A stretch of 33,125 bases of DNA from the NCBI GenBank assembly GCA_022361195.1, contig JAKSBJ010000090.1:1-33125 (forward strand), written 5' to 3'. This document shows positions 24,006-32,049 of this stretch, piece by piece (positions within the stretch are counted from its first letter, which is position 1; the number at the start of each line of letters is the position of its first letter). The position numbers were made by a program, and so were the translations under genes. A model generated the notes under the pieces. It was not told the DNA's origin. It worked only from the letters and a program-made list of their open reading frames with translations, and did not search any database. The DNA is from Flavobacteriales bacterium (GTDB lineage Bacteria; Bacteroidota; Bacteroidia; Flavobacteriales_D; Crocinitomicaceae).

Positions 24006-24847
24006 GCTACGTAAATAACAACGGTGCTATAATTCCGGCAGACACATATTCTATCAAGGCAGGTAATAGAGCCCACTTGTATGGAGATGGTTTGTTTGAA
24101 TCTATCCGGGTTATAAATGGTACTGTTGTTAATTTAGATAATCATATCAAACGTTTATTAGGTGGAATGGAGGCATTAAAAATGAACATTCCTTCTAATT
24201 TCACCAGCCAACTTTTTGAAACAGAGATTTCGGCTTTGTTAGAAAAGAATGAGATTGATCGAGGAGGTTTTGTTCGTTTGTCGGTTGATCGAAGAGCTGG
24301 GGGAAAGTTTTTACCACTAACCAATGATGTCGATTATTTTATAGAAGCACGAGCTTTACCCAATAATAGATATGTTTTAAATGAAGAAGGGTATAAGATT
24401 GATCAATACGAAGACATTAAAAAGTCTATCAATCAGTTATCAGCCTTTAAAACTAAGAACTCACTCATTTATATCCTTGCCAAGTTAAAGGCTCAGGAAA
24501 AAGGCTTGGATGATCTCTTAATTCAGAACGATAAAATGGGGATTATTGAGGGGGGAAGCTCCAACCTTTTTGTAATTAGCAACGGAGTACTTTATACTCC
24601 TGGTTTGGATTTAGGGTGTTTGGGAGGAACTATGCGTATGCAAATCATTAATCTGGCATTGGAAAATGATATTAAAGTCTATGAATGTAATATCGCTCCT
24701 CAAAATTTATTGGTGGCTGATGAGGTTTTTTTAACCAATGCAATTAGTGGTATTGTTTGGGTGGGAAGTTATCGAACCAAGCAATATTCCAACGACTTGT
24801 CTAAAAAGATGGTAGTGCATCTCAATGAAAAATGGAACGCAGAATAA
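24002..24847 (+). CDS. Class IV (fold-type IV) PLP-dependent aminotransferase or lyase
   Basis: A 281-residue fold-type IV PLP enzyme. The PLP Lys is probably K150 in S-A-F-K-T-K-N, three residues before the conserved Asn. The Glu that contacts the pyridine nitrogen lies in I-I-E-G-G-S-S-N-L-F, and L-T-N-A-I-S-G-I supplies the phosphate-side motif. The family includes branched-chain aminotransferase (IlvE), D-amino-acid aminotransferase and aminodeoxychorismate lyase (PabC). Length and motifs fit the PabC-like branch at least as well as IlvE, so no symbol is given. It is coupled by a four-base overlap to the rhomboid gene. It converges on yqgE with only nine bases between stops. Confidence 0.85.
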   Translation: MSYVNNNGAIIPADTYSIKAGNRAHLYGDGLFESIRVINGTVVNLDNHIKRLLGGMEALKMNIPSNFTSQLFETEISALLEKNEIDRGGFVRLSVDRRAGGKFLPLTNDVDYFIEARALPNNRYVLNEEGYKIDQYEDIKKSINQLSAFKTKNSLIYILAKLKAQEKGLDDLLIQNDKMGIIEGGSSNLFVISNGVLYTPGLDLGCLGGTMRMQIINLALENDIKVYECNIAPQNLLVADEVFLTNAISGIVWVGSYRTKQYSNDLSKKMVVHLNEKWNAE

Positions 24848-24856
24848 GCTGGAAGT

Positions 24857-25432
24857 TTAATTAAGAGCTGGATTTGTCGGGAAATGTGCAAAGGCTTTGT
24901 ATTTACCGCCTTGTCGTTTCATGAGTTGTGACCACAGCTGCTCGTTATCCACATCCATCACCATGCGATAATCTGGAATATCACTCACCAACCAGGCATT
25001 GCTTTTAATTTCACCTTCCAATTGGTTTTGAACCCAACCTGAATAACCAACAAAAAATCGCACTTGAGTTCGGTCAACCTGATGATTACTGATCATTTCC
25101 TTTAAAGCAGCAAAATTTCCACCAGCGTAAAGCTCATCTGTAACAGCAATACTTCCTTCTAATTGCTCTCCTAATGTGTGGATGTAATAAAGGTTTTTAG
25201 AACTTACAGGCCCTCCTAAACTCAATCGAGTATCAAATTCAGGCATTTCATTAAAGTCAGACAATTGTACATCAACATAATTGTTTAAGACAAAACCAAA
25301 GGTTCCTTCTTCGTTATGTTCGCACAAAAGAATGACCGAACGTTGAAAATATTCACTGTCCTCAAAAGGTTCCGTAATGAGCAATCGCCCTTTTACCGGG
25401 GGAAGCGTGTTATATACGTTTAAGTCGATCAT
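24857..25432 (-). CDS. yqgE: YqgE/AlgH family protein
   Basis: A 191-residue protein of the YqgE/AlgH (DUF179) family. The N-terminal G-R-L-L-I-T-E-P-F-E-D, the S-V-I-L-L-C-E-H-N-E-E-G-T-F-G-F-V-L-N block, the L-G-G-P-V motif and the later F-V-G-Y-S-G-W segment are all family-typical. The family is widespread, cytoplasmic and of unsettled function; AlgH was first noted for effects on alginate genes in Pseudomonas. A -7 promoter box ends five bases before its ATG, suggesting a leaderless transcript. It diverges from smpB. Confidence 0.93.
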   Translation of the reverse strand: MIDLNVYNTLPPVKGRLLITEPFEDSEYFQRSVILLCEHNEEGTFGFVLNNYVDVQLSDFNEMPEFDTRLSLGGPVSSKNLYYIHTLGEQLEGSIAVTDELYAGGNFAALKEMISNHQVDRTQVRFFVGYSGWVQNQLEGEIKSNAWLVSDIPDYRMVMDVDNEQLWSQLMKRQGGKYKAFAHFPTNPALN

Positions 25433-25437
25433 TGTAC

Positions 25438-25445
25438 CAAAGATA
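25438..25445 (-). promoter_or_regulatory. -7 promoter box five bases from the yqgE start codon
   Basis: On the minus strand the run reads TATCTTTGGTACAATG, an exact TAnnTTTG box followed by only five bases and then the ATG at 25432. Initiation 5-7 bases downstream would fall on or beside the start codon. TTG-type sequence lies about 16 bases upstream. Confidence 0.6.
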
Positions 25446-25516
25446 CGATTAATTAAGCAAACAAAAAATGAGGATTATTTGCGAACTGAGCCAATTTTTG
25501 GCACTTTTGCAGGACT

Positions 25517-25966
25517 GTGGCGAAAATAGATATCAAAAATAAACGAGCGAGATTTGAGTATGAATTTCTAGATGATTTTACAGCGGGAATTATGTTGACC
25601 GGAAGTGAAATCAAATCCATTCGTATGGGAAAGGCAAGTATTGCCGAATCTTTTTGTGTGATGGTGAAAGGAGAGCTGTTTATTCGCAATATGTACATTG
25701 CCGAGTACGAAAATGCCAGTTATTATAATCATCAACCCAAGAGGGACCGTAAGTTACTTTTACAACGAACGGAGTTAAAGAAACTGGAGCGTAAGTTAAA
25801 GGATAAGGGGTTAACCGTTATTCCTTCTATTATGTTCATTAATGAAAAGAACCTGGCCAAACTTAATATTCATTTGGCTAAGGGTAAAAAACTTCACGAT
25901 AAACGTCAGGATCTTAAAGAAAAGGATACTCGAAGAGAATTAGACAGAGCAATGAAAAAGGGGTAG
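25517..25966 (+). CDS. smpB: SsrA-binding protein SmpB
   Basis: A 149-residue RNA-binding protein that brings tmRNA to stalled ribosomes for trans-translation. The family pattern is clear: [12 protein letters not shown] near the start, [10 protein letters not shown], the [19 protein letters not shown] segment, and the basic C-terminal tail [14 protein letters not shown]. The start is GTG at 25517 (V-A-K-I-D as read), matching the family N-terminus. It is monocistronic, divergent from yqgE, and ends at a shared terminator. The tmRNA gene itself is not in the window. Confidence 0.95.
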   Translation: MAKIDIKNKRARFEYEFLDDFTAGIMLTGSEIKSIRMGKASIAESFCVMVKGELFIRNMYIAEYENASYYNHQPKRDRKLLLQRTELKKLERKLKDKGLTVIPSIMFINEKNLAKLNIHLAKGKKLHDKRQDLKEKDTRRELDRAMKKG

Positions 25967-25990
25967 CTTATTCAGCCACCCCTTTTTTTG
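25954..25990. terminator. Bidirectional terminator between smpB and the Omp28-like gene
   Basis: AAAAAGGGGT near 25955-25964 pairs with ACCCCTTTTTT near 25978-25988, with an inner AGCT/AGC match. T-runs appear on both strands, so it can serve both converging genes. Its left arm includes the last codons and stop of smpB. Confidence 0.7.
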
Positions 25991-26009
25991 TATCAAGTAT
26001 TTTTTGATC

Positions 26010-27080
26010 TTATTTCTGGATGTTCAACTTTTTAGTAACCTTTCCAGCATCAGTTGTGATGTTCACAATGTATAATCCGTTTGCAAAATCAGTTGTATTT
26101 ACTTCTTCAACTGTTCTTCCAGCCGGAACGTTAGCCGTTGTGTTTGTATAAACAACCTCTCCTAAAGAGTTAATGATGTTAATCGTAACATCCGACTCTT
26201 TGGTAGTTGTGTAAGCGATAGCAGCATTATCCGTTGCCGGGTTTGGATAAATTTTAGCTGAAGCAATTTCAAGTTCTCCCTCTTCAACAGAAACAGTTCC
26301 TTGCTTTGCCCATGCAGCTTGATAAACATCTTTAGAAGTAATTCTTTGTACCCAAAGTGCTACTGCTAAATCATCAAACTCTTCAACAGTGTGCTGTGTA
26401 TCATGATCAACCGGATCTAATGCATTTGGAGGTAACACATAACTTCCGTTAAATGTATACTCTAAATCAACATTTACAGTATCTCCTGCATCAACTCCTG
26501 ATAAAATAGTTCCGCCAGTACTTGGAACCATCTTTTTCATTACGTTTTCAAATTCGGTTTCTCCATTTGTTTTAACATTTCCTGTTGTGTGCTTTTCAAT
26601 AATTGCACAGTGAAGTGTAGTTCCTCCTGGTAAATCTTCGTGAGCAATAACTCTTACTTGAACGGTAACTGTTTGCGAAGCTTCGTCAACTTGGAAGTAT
26701 CCATCAATTTCAACTGTAGCATCAATTGCTAAGGCCGCATCTAATTGATCTTGAGTAAACCCTGTAGGACTAAATCCTGCTCCACCATCAATATGGCTGT
26801 CTGGTACACCACTTACAGAGTAATAGGTTCTTCTTGAATTTCCTTCTGTTGTGTAGTAAGGATCTCCTGTTCCAGGCCAACTCATTTGATACTTTACAGA
26901 AACGTGATTTTCTTCGTTTCCATCTGCTTGTAAAACTCCTTCTAAAACTTCGTTTCCTGGTTTACAAGGAGGACAAGTTGATGAGGTAAAAGTTTCGATT
27001 AGGGATACTCTTTGTACCTGAGCAAATCCCATGGCACTTACAAAGAATAAACCGGCTGCTAAGATGTAGTTGTTTTTCAT
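26010..27080 (-). CDS. Secreted Omp28-like protein with CPPC motif and T9SS sorting domain
   Basis: A 356-residue exported protein. The signal peptide (1-20, ending G-F-A-Q) is followed by a thioredoxin-like segment with C36-P-P-C39 in E-T-F-T-S-S-T-C-P-P-C, and V-S-G-V-P further on, a pattern found in Omp28-related outer-membrane proteins of Bacteroidota. The middle is beta-rich. The last ~80 residues from I-Y-P-N-P-A form a type A T9SS sorting domain ending K-L-N-I-Q-K. It is probably a surface or secreted protein with a disulphide or redox-active motif. It is monocistronic, with a predicted promoter about 90 bases upstream. Confidence 0.87.
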   Translation of the reverse strand: MKNNYILAAGLFFVSAMGFAQVQRVSLIETFTSSTCPPCKPGNEVLEGVLQADGNEENHVSVKYQMSWPGTGDPYYTTEGNSRRTYYSVSGVPDSHIDGGAGFSPTGFTQDQLDAALAIDATVEIDGYFQVDEASQTVTVQVRVIAHEDLPGGTTLHCAIIEKHTTGNVKTNGETEFENVMKKMVPSTGGTILSGVDAGDTVNVDLEYTFNGSYVLPPNALDPVDHDTQHTVEEFDDLAVALWVQRITSKDVYQAAWAKQGTVSVEEGELEIASAKIYPNPATDNAAIAYTTTKESDVTINIINSLGEVVYTNTTANVPAGRTVEEVNTTDFANGLYIVNITTDAGKVTKKLNIQK

Positions 27081-27170
27081 AGTCTCCTATTTATTAATTA
27101 AGAATTTTAATAAATGTACTGTTTTTTTAACACGCTTGAAAGAGAATTACAACAAGGGCAATGAAAAAAA

Positions 27171-27178
27171 CAAAAATA
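27171..27178 (-). promoter_or_regulatory. Candidate -7 promoter box for the Omp28-like gene
   Basis: TATTTTTG on the minus strand, an exact TAnnTTTG match, 90 bases before the ATG at 27080. It implies a leader of about 84 bases, the longest predicted in the window. No -33 TTG is evident. The rest of the 223-base gap (27081-27303) is AT-rich, with nothing else recognised. Confidence 0.35.
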
Positions 27179-27303
27179 AATTGAGGGCCTAAATCGAGTA
27201 TAAATCAGTGATTTTGACTTTTTAGGAATAGCTTAGACCACTATAGTTTAGTTGAAAATTGATTGGATTAGCTGACTCTTATCAGAATTGGATTACCCTT
27301 GCC

Positions 27304-28434
27304 TTAAGGCTGTTTTAGCTCTTTTTCAATTACTGACCATATGATTTTAGCCGATTTGTCCCAGCTAAAGTTATCCACTCGTTGAATACCATTTTTTATT
27401 AATTGCTGGCGAAGCGTTTTATTGGAATCCAATTCTAAAAAACCATCCTTAATGGAGTCCTCAGAAAATGGGTCAACCAATACAGCTGCATCACCGGCTA
27501 CCTCGGGTAATGAGGTTTTATTTCCACATAAAATAGCAGTTTGAGCACGCATGGCTTCTACCAAAGGAATTCCAAATCCTTCAAAATAAGAAACCAAAAC
27601 AAGTGCTTTAGAAGCGGCAACGTAGTTACAAAGTTTCTCAATGGCCAGATGGCCTGTAAACAAAATATCATTTTTGGAGGCCAGTTCTTCAAATGTTCGT
27701 TCTACTGGTTGGTTAGCCCATAGTTTTTCACCAACGATAACCAATTTCGTCTTAGATTGGCTTTTTTGTTTGAAGAGGTCAAAGGCCTTTATCATGCGTT
27801 CAATGTTCTTACGGGCATGTAAGGCTCCAACATAAATGAAGTATTCTGTTCCTCCCGTCAACTCAGCTTTAACTTTTTCCTGCTCATTAGCAGATAAAGG
27901 ATGATACAATTCCGAGCCTCCATTATGCGCCACAGTAATTTTAGCCTCTGGAATGCCGTAAGTTTTAACAATGTCTTGCTTTGAATATTCCGAAACCGTT
28001 AATAGTTGACGTGCTTTTTTAGCGAATAGTGGAAAGTATTGACGAAGGTATTTTCTTGGAGATGCAGGAAGATCTTCCGGATAATGTTCAAAGTTGAGAT
28101 CGTGAATAACTCCAATTTGTGGAACATCCGTTTTAAGGGATAAAAAACCATCAGGAGAAAAGAAAAGATCGGCTTTGTGTTTTTTTAAAGCTCTGGTTAC
28201 CGACCAATTAAACCAAATTTTAAACAAAATGGGATGCCGCGCCGGAGGACTCAATACCAAAGGCGTTACGTTAGATGAAAAGATAAAACGATTATCAAAT
28301 GGCCGATCAAAAAAGAACAAAAACTCATGCTCGGGATGATCCTGGACTATCCGTTTTACCGTCTCATAGGTAAACCACCCAAAACCTTCCATTTTCTCTT
28401 TCAACAGAAAACGTGTATTGACGGCAATCTTCAT
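27304..28434 (-). CDS. Glycosyltransferase, family 4 type (GT-B fold)
   Basis: A 376-residue GT-B glycosyltransferase. The N-terminal acceptor domain (about 1-170) includes the early glycine-rich G-F-G-W-F-T-Y-E segment. The C-terminal nucleotide-sugar domain has Y-V-G-A-L-H-A-R-K-N-I-E-R and the E-x7-E-like element in Y-F-E-G-F-G-I-P-L-V-E-A, both typical of GT4. No membrane helix is present. Neighbouring FkbM methyltransferases suggest surface-polysaccharide or glycan work, but sugar donor and acceptor are unknown. Its ATG lies only 41 bases from the divergent FkbM gene start. Confidence 0.9.
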   Translation of the reverse strand: MKIAVNTRFLLKEKMEGFGWFTYETVKRIVQDHPEHEFLFFFDRPFDNRFIFSSNVTPLVLSPPARHPILFKIWFNWSVTRALKKHKADLFFSPDGFLSLKTDVPQIGVIHDLNFEHYPEDLPASPRKYLRQYFPLFAKKARQLLTVSEYSKQDIVKTYGIPEAKITVAHNGGSELYHPLSANEQEKVKAELTGGTEYFIYVGALHARKNIERMIKAFDLFKQKSQSKTKLVIVGEKLWANQPVERTFEELASKNDILFTGHLAIEKLCNYVAASKALVLVSYFEGFGIPLVEAMRAQTAILCGNKTSLPEVAGDAAVLVDPFSEDSIKDGFLELDSNKTLRQQLIKNGIQRVDNFSWDKSAKIIWSVIEKELKQP

Positions 28435-28459
28435 TGTGGCGAATTTATAGATTTTAAAC

Positions 28460-28467
28460 TATTTTTG
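28460..28467 (+). promoter_or_regulatory. -7 promoter box eight bases from the FkbM gene start
   Basis: TATTTTTG, an exact TAnnTTTG match, ends eight bases before GTG at 28476. TTG at 28434-28436 lies 23 bases upstream, within the -33 range, and falls inside the start codon region of the divergent glycosyltransferase gene. The predicted leader is only a few bases. Confidence 0.55.
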
Positions 28468-28475
28468 CCGCTGTC

Positions 28476-29207
28476 GTGAAGAATTTGATCAAATATATCC
28501 TCCAGAAAATGTTGGGGTACGAAGCTTACCTCTATCGTTTTGCTCGTTTTAAAATTGGAAACTTGGAAAAGGATAAGAAAGAGGGAGACTTTTTTGCCTT
28601 TATGAAATTGGTAAAAGGAGATGGTATATTGTTAGATGTTGGTGCTAACATCGGTATTATGACTTACCATTTAAGTAAGCGATTCCCTAATAATCAGGTC
28701 TTGGCGATTGAACCCATGCCCACTAATTTTATCATTCTCAAAAAAATTGTGGATGAGTATCAATTAAAAAATGTAGAACTGATTCAAGAAGCGGTTGGAG
28801 ATGAAGTGAGTGAAATTGAAATGGTTTTACCTGAGCAAGGTAAAGTTAAAATGCAAGGCTTGGCACATGTTGTTCATGATTCAATTACAGAGTGGAATGA
28901 AGGAGAGAAGTTCAAAGTGAAGTGTAATACTTTGGATGAAATTGCCGGAGATCGTAAGGTAGAAGGAATTAAGATGGACATTGAAAACTTTGAATACTTC
29001 GCGCTAAAAGGAGGTAAAAAGATTTTAGAACGTGATAAGCCGGTTTTATATACCGAACTGTGGGAGAATGAAAATAGAGACCAGTGCTTTGAGCTAATGA
29101 GAGAATTGGGGTACGCTATTTTTGTTAATCAGGGAGGTGAATTAGAAGCTTATGATGCTAATAAGCACCAGGTTCAAAACTTCATTTTTCTACATCAATC
29201 TAAATAA
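28476..29207 (+). CDS. FkbM-family methyltransferase (first copy)
   Basis: A 243-residue SAM-dependent methyltransferase of the FkbM family. The SAM motif is L-L-D-V-G-A-N-I-G-I-M-T (about 52-63), with the acidic A-I-E-P-M-P after it. The family K-M-D-I-E-N-F-E segment and the C-terminal L-Y-T-E-L-W-E block are present. FkbM enzymes O-methylate sugars and natural-product hydroxyls. The start is GTG at 28476 (as read V-K-N-L-I-K). Its last 13 bases overlap the converging second FkbM gene. The acceptor is unknown; proximity to a glycosyltransferase suggests a glycan. Confidence 0.88.
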   Translation: MKNLIKYILQKMLGYEAYLYRFARFKIGNLEKDKKEGDFFAFMKLVKGDGILLDVGANIGIMTYHLSKRFPNNQVLAIEPMPTNFIILKKIVDEYQLKNVELIQEAVGDEVSEIEMVLPEQGKVKMQGLAHVVHDSITEWNEGEKFKVKCNTLDEIAGDRKVEGIKMDIENFEYFALKGGKKILERDKPVLYTELWENENRDQCFELMRELGYAIFVNQGGELEAYDANKHQVQNFIFLHQSK

Positions 29208-29965
29208 GCAATTGAGTCTCTGTCAATTGTTTTAATCGAATATCCTTGTGCTTTTAATAGCTTCTGACAAGCTTCAAAGTCTTCTGAACTTAAATGTTCA
29301 CTTTCAAAAGAGATGATTTTTGGTTTTACCTTTTCAAAATTGATGGATTTGATAATCTCAAAATCATAGCCCTCAGTATCTATTTGAAGTAAATCCAGTT
29401 TTGATTGCCCATGTTTTTTAAGGAGATCGTCCAGAGTAAGGCATTCTACCTCTTCGTAGGTAATATAATCTTCAGTCTTTTCAGGAGTTTCTATACCTTC
29501 TCGTTTCGCTCTGTCATCGACATAATTTCGTTCGATTTGGTAAATGAGCGTTTCTTTATCAAATGTTGCAAGCCCAGTGGCCCAACGAGAATTGGAAATG
29601 GCCAATTTGTAAAGTTTTTTGACCTCACTTTTTTTGTCAATTGCGACATTGTCTAACTTCACCTTTTTCTCAAAACGGTAGGTTTTTCGGAGTTTGTTAT
29701 GAAAGACATCTTTTTGAGGTTCAACAATGATTCCTCTCCACCCATTTTTCTTGACAAATTTAAAAATAGGATCTTTGATGAAGCCATCATTTCCCCCAAT
29801 TTGAACGAAATGCAAAGGTTTTAGTTGCTGTGTTTTTTCGGCAATAAAAGCTTCAATTGTCCCATCCTTTGGTGTGTAAGATGTCTTATAAACCAATTTC
29901 ATCATACCGGGATCAATTCCCAATAAAAAAGCTCTGAATTCCTTTAATCGTTCTTTAAATGTCAT
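29195..29965 (-). CDS. FkbM-family methyltransferase (second copy)
   Basis: A 256-residue FkbM-type methyltransferase. The SAM site is F-V-Q-I-G-G-N-D-G-F (about 53-62), with I-I-V-E-P-Q after it and the later L-D-L-L-Q-I-D-T-E-G-Y-D-F segment, the FkbM hallmark near the C-terminus. It differs greatly from the copy at 28476-29207, so this is not a recent duplication. Its ATG shares a base with the TAA of the upstream hydrolase gene (TAATG), indicating co-translation. It is the last gene of the lectin-helicase-hydrolase-methyltransferase run. Confidence 0.87.
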   Translation of the reverse strand: MTFKERLKEFRAFLLGIDPGMMKLVYKTSYTPKDGTIEAFIAEKTQQLKPLHFVQIGGNDGFIKDPIFKFVKKNGWRGIIVEPQKDVFHNKLRKTYRFEKKVKLDNVAIDKKSEVKKLYKLAISNSRWATGLATFDKETLIYQIERNYVDDRAKREGIETPEKTEDYITYEEVECLTLDDLLKKHGQSKLDLLQIDTEGYDFEIIKSINFEKVKPKIISFESEHLSSEDFEACQKLLKAQGYSIKTIDRDSIAYLD

Positions 29966-30693
29966 TAATTATTTGTTTCCAGATTATGGTAAGCTTGATA
30001 AACAACGTCAATCTTATAATCGAGCGGGACAATATGAGGAATGCCTTTCATCTCAAATGTTTTGACATCATTAACAAAGGGTTTTAGTCGCTTTTCTGTT
30101 TTTAGTGTTTCTTTATGCCAAAAATTGTTGTCTTCGGTTCCAACAGCTAAAAGTACATTCAAATGTCCCCATTTTTTATCAATAGGAATATCTAAAACAG
30201 CACCTGGCATAACAACCATTCCACTGTATAGTTCCGGTTGAGTTTGCACAAAACGAAAAGCTCCAACTCCACCATTAGAGGTACCCAAAACAATCCAGTC
30301 GGAGGTATAAGTATTAAATTCTTTTTGGATAGTGGTTGTCATCTCAACAATCTCAGCCGAATCCAAATCCCGCAAGTTTTTCCCGTTTAGCTGATGCGGA
30401 ATAATCTTAATGGCATAATTAAACATATCGGTTCTAAACCAGGCAGCGTAACAATAGTTGACGATTTCCTCGCTTTGATTTCCTCCCGAAAGACACAAGA
30501 CTACAGGAACACGGGTGGTGTCTATAAACGCTTTTGGCTGGATAACACTGAACGTATAGGTGGTTGAGTCATTGACTTTCACCTTTACCGTTTCCATTTC
30601 ATTTAGAATTTCCTCCGGAACACTCAAGTCCACTTGTTGAGCAAAACTCAATGTGGAGATCAATAAAAGTATGTGAAACAACCAATGTCTCAT
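29965..30693 (-). CDS. Secreted alpha/beta-hydrolase (esterase-like)
   Basis: A 242-residue protein with a signal peptide (hydrophobic core to about residue 16, cut likely after S-F-A-Q). The alpha/beta-hydrolase fold is shown by the strand and turn V-V-L-C-L-S-G-G (oxyanion region) and the nucleophile elbow V-L-G-T-S-N-G-G (Ser in G-x-S-x-G-like G-T-S-N-G). A C-terminal His is likely in G-I-P-H. This resembles dienelactone-hydrolase/esterase-type secreted enzymes. The substrate is unknown. Its ATG overlaps the helicase stop (ATGA at 30690-30693). Confidence 0.8.
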   Translation of the reverse strand: MRHWLFHILLLISTLSFAQQVDLSVPEEILNEMETVKVKVNDSTTYTFSVIQPKAFIDTTRVPVVLCLSGGNQSEEIVNYCYAAWFRTDMFNYAIKIIPHQLNGKNLRDLDSAEIVEMTTTIQKEFNTYTSDWIVLGTSNGGVGAFRFVQTQPELYSGMVVMPGAVLDIPIDKKWGHLNVLLAVGTEDNNFWHKETLKTEKRLKPFVNDVKTFEMKGIPHIVPLDYKIDVVYQAYHNLETNN

Positions 30694-32036
30694 TTTTTTC
30701 TTTTTTGTCCTCGAGTTTTAGGCTTTTTATACTTCTCTTTGATTTTACGTTTGTAAGAGCCACCTAAATTGACTTTTTTGTTTTTATCTTTTTTCTCGTG
30801 AACTTCTCCTTTTACGCCATGTCGGGTGTTTTCAGCTAAGTAGTTGATATCACCCAGGTTTGGACGTTCCTCTTCGGTATAAACTTCGGATATTTCAACT
30901 TGATCTTCCATTTCCAAATTCGAAATATTTCCTTTTAAAACATCCTTAATCTGAGCAAAAGAATCTTCTTCCAACTCTCTAACAAAACTAATAGCTGTTC
31001 CCTCAGCACCAGCACGTCCTGTTCTACCAATTCGGTGAATATAATGCTCCACTGCCTTTGGAATGTCAAAATTGACAACATGGGTTACACCTTCAAAGTC
31101 AATTCCTCTCCCTACAATATCTGTTGCAATGAGGTATTTACTTTTACCTTCATTGAAATGTTCAACGGTTCGTAAACGAAAGTTTTGAGATTTGTTGGAA
31201 TGCATGATTCCAATTTCCTCTGAGTCAGGAGGAAGGTTTAATAGTTCGATCAAACGTTCGTATAAACTATCTGCCAACTTTTTCGTTTCAACAAAAATCA
31301 GGTTTTTGGTTCCCAGTTTATCTTCTAAAATCAGATGATCTAGCAAATTAAACTTGGTGTTGAAATTAGGAAGGTGGTAGGCAAATTGTTCAATATGATC
31401 AACTGTTGAGCCTGAAGGGGCAATTTCAATTTTTTCTGGTTCGAAAAAGAACTGACCGATAATTTCTTCTACGTCCTCAGTCATTGTAGCTGAAAACATC
31501 AAGTTTTGTCTACGTTGAGGCAAAATATCAAATAGGTTGATGAGTTGAGTTCTGAATCCTAAATCCAGCATTTCATCTACTTCATCAATGACAATTTGTT
31601 GTACTTTTTTTAATCTCAAAACTCCTGAAAGAGCTAAGTCCAGTAAACGTCCTGGAGTAGCAACTACAATATCAGATCCTTCATGAACATCTTGTTTTTG
31701 AGTATTGATGTTGGTTCCGCCATAAACAGCCTTTACTCGAACGGTCATGTAAGCTGTAAGTTTATTGATTTCTTCAGCTAATTGAACAACTAATTCACGA
31801 GTAGGAACTAAAATTAAAACACGTGGGTGTTTTTGTTCAGAGTATTTTAATCCGCGTAGAATTGGAAGTAAATAAGCAAAGGTTTTTCCGGTTCCTGTTT
31901 GTGCAATACCAACTACGTCTTTTCCTGCCATAACGGGTGAAAAAGATTCAGACTGAATGGGAGTAGGGGTATCTAATCCCAAATCAATCAGGGCATTGTT
32001 AAGCGGTTTTCCAATATTGAGATCTGTAAACTTCAT
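30690..32036 (-). CDS. DEAD-box family ATP-dependent RNA helicase (DEVD variant)
   Basis: A 448-residue RNA helicase. The Q motif is T-P-T-P-I-Q (23-28), motif I is A-Q-T-G-T-G-K-T (45-52), and motif II reads D-E-V-D (151-154) instead of D-E-A-D. Motif III is S-A-T, and motif VI is H-R-I-G-R-T-G-R-A-G. The C-terminal ~60 residues are strongly basic, ending in R-G-Q-K-R-K-K, a likely RNA-binding tail. Such proteins (RhlE/SrmB type) remodel RNA in ribosome assembly and decay. It starts 13 bases after the lectin gene and overlaps the hydrolase gene. Confidence 0.93.
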   Translation of the reverse strand: MKFTDLNIGKPLNNALIDLGLDTPTPIQSESFSPVMAGKDVVGIAQTGTGKTFAYLLPILRGLKYSEQKHPRVLILVPTRELVVQLAEEINKLTAYMTVRVKAVYGGTNINTQKQDVHEGSDIVVATPGRLLDLALSGVLRLKKVQQIVIDEVDEMLDLGFRTQLINLFDILPQRRQNLMFSATMTEDVEEIIGQFFFEPEKIEIAPSGSTVDHIEQFAYHLPNFNTKFNLLDHLILEDKLGTKNLIFVETKKLADSLYERLIELLNLPPDSEEIGIMHSNKSQNFRLRTVEHFNEGKSKYLIATDIVGRGIDFEGVTHVVNFDIPKAVEHYIHRIGRTGRAGAEGTAISFVRELEEDSFAQIKDVLKGNISNLEMEDQVEISEVYTEEERPNLGDINYLAENTRHGVKGEVHEKKDKNKKVNLGGSYKRKIKEKYKKPKTRGQKRKK

Positions 32037-32049
32037 GCAGAATCAAAAG

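Noticed and set aside
27081..27303. Largest gene-free gap as a possible small RNA or riboswitch
   Set aside because: It is AT-rich, with no tRNA-like fold, no strong terminator and no known riboswitch pattern; only a candidate -7 box is supported.
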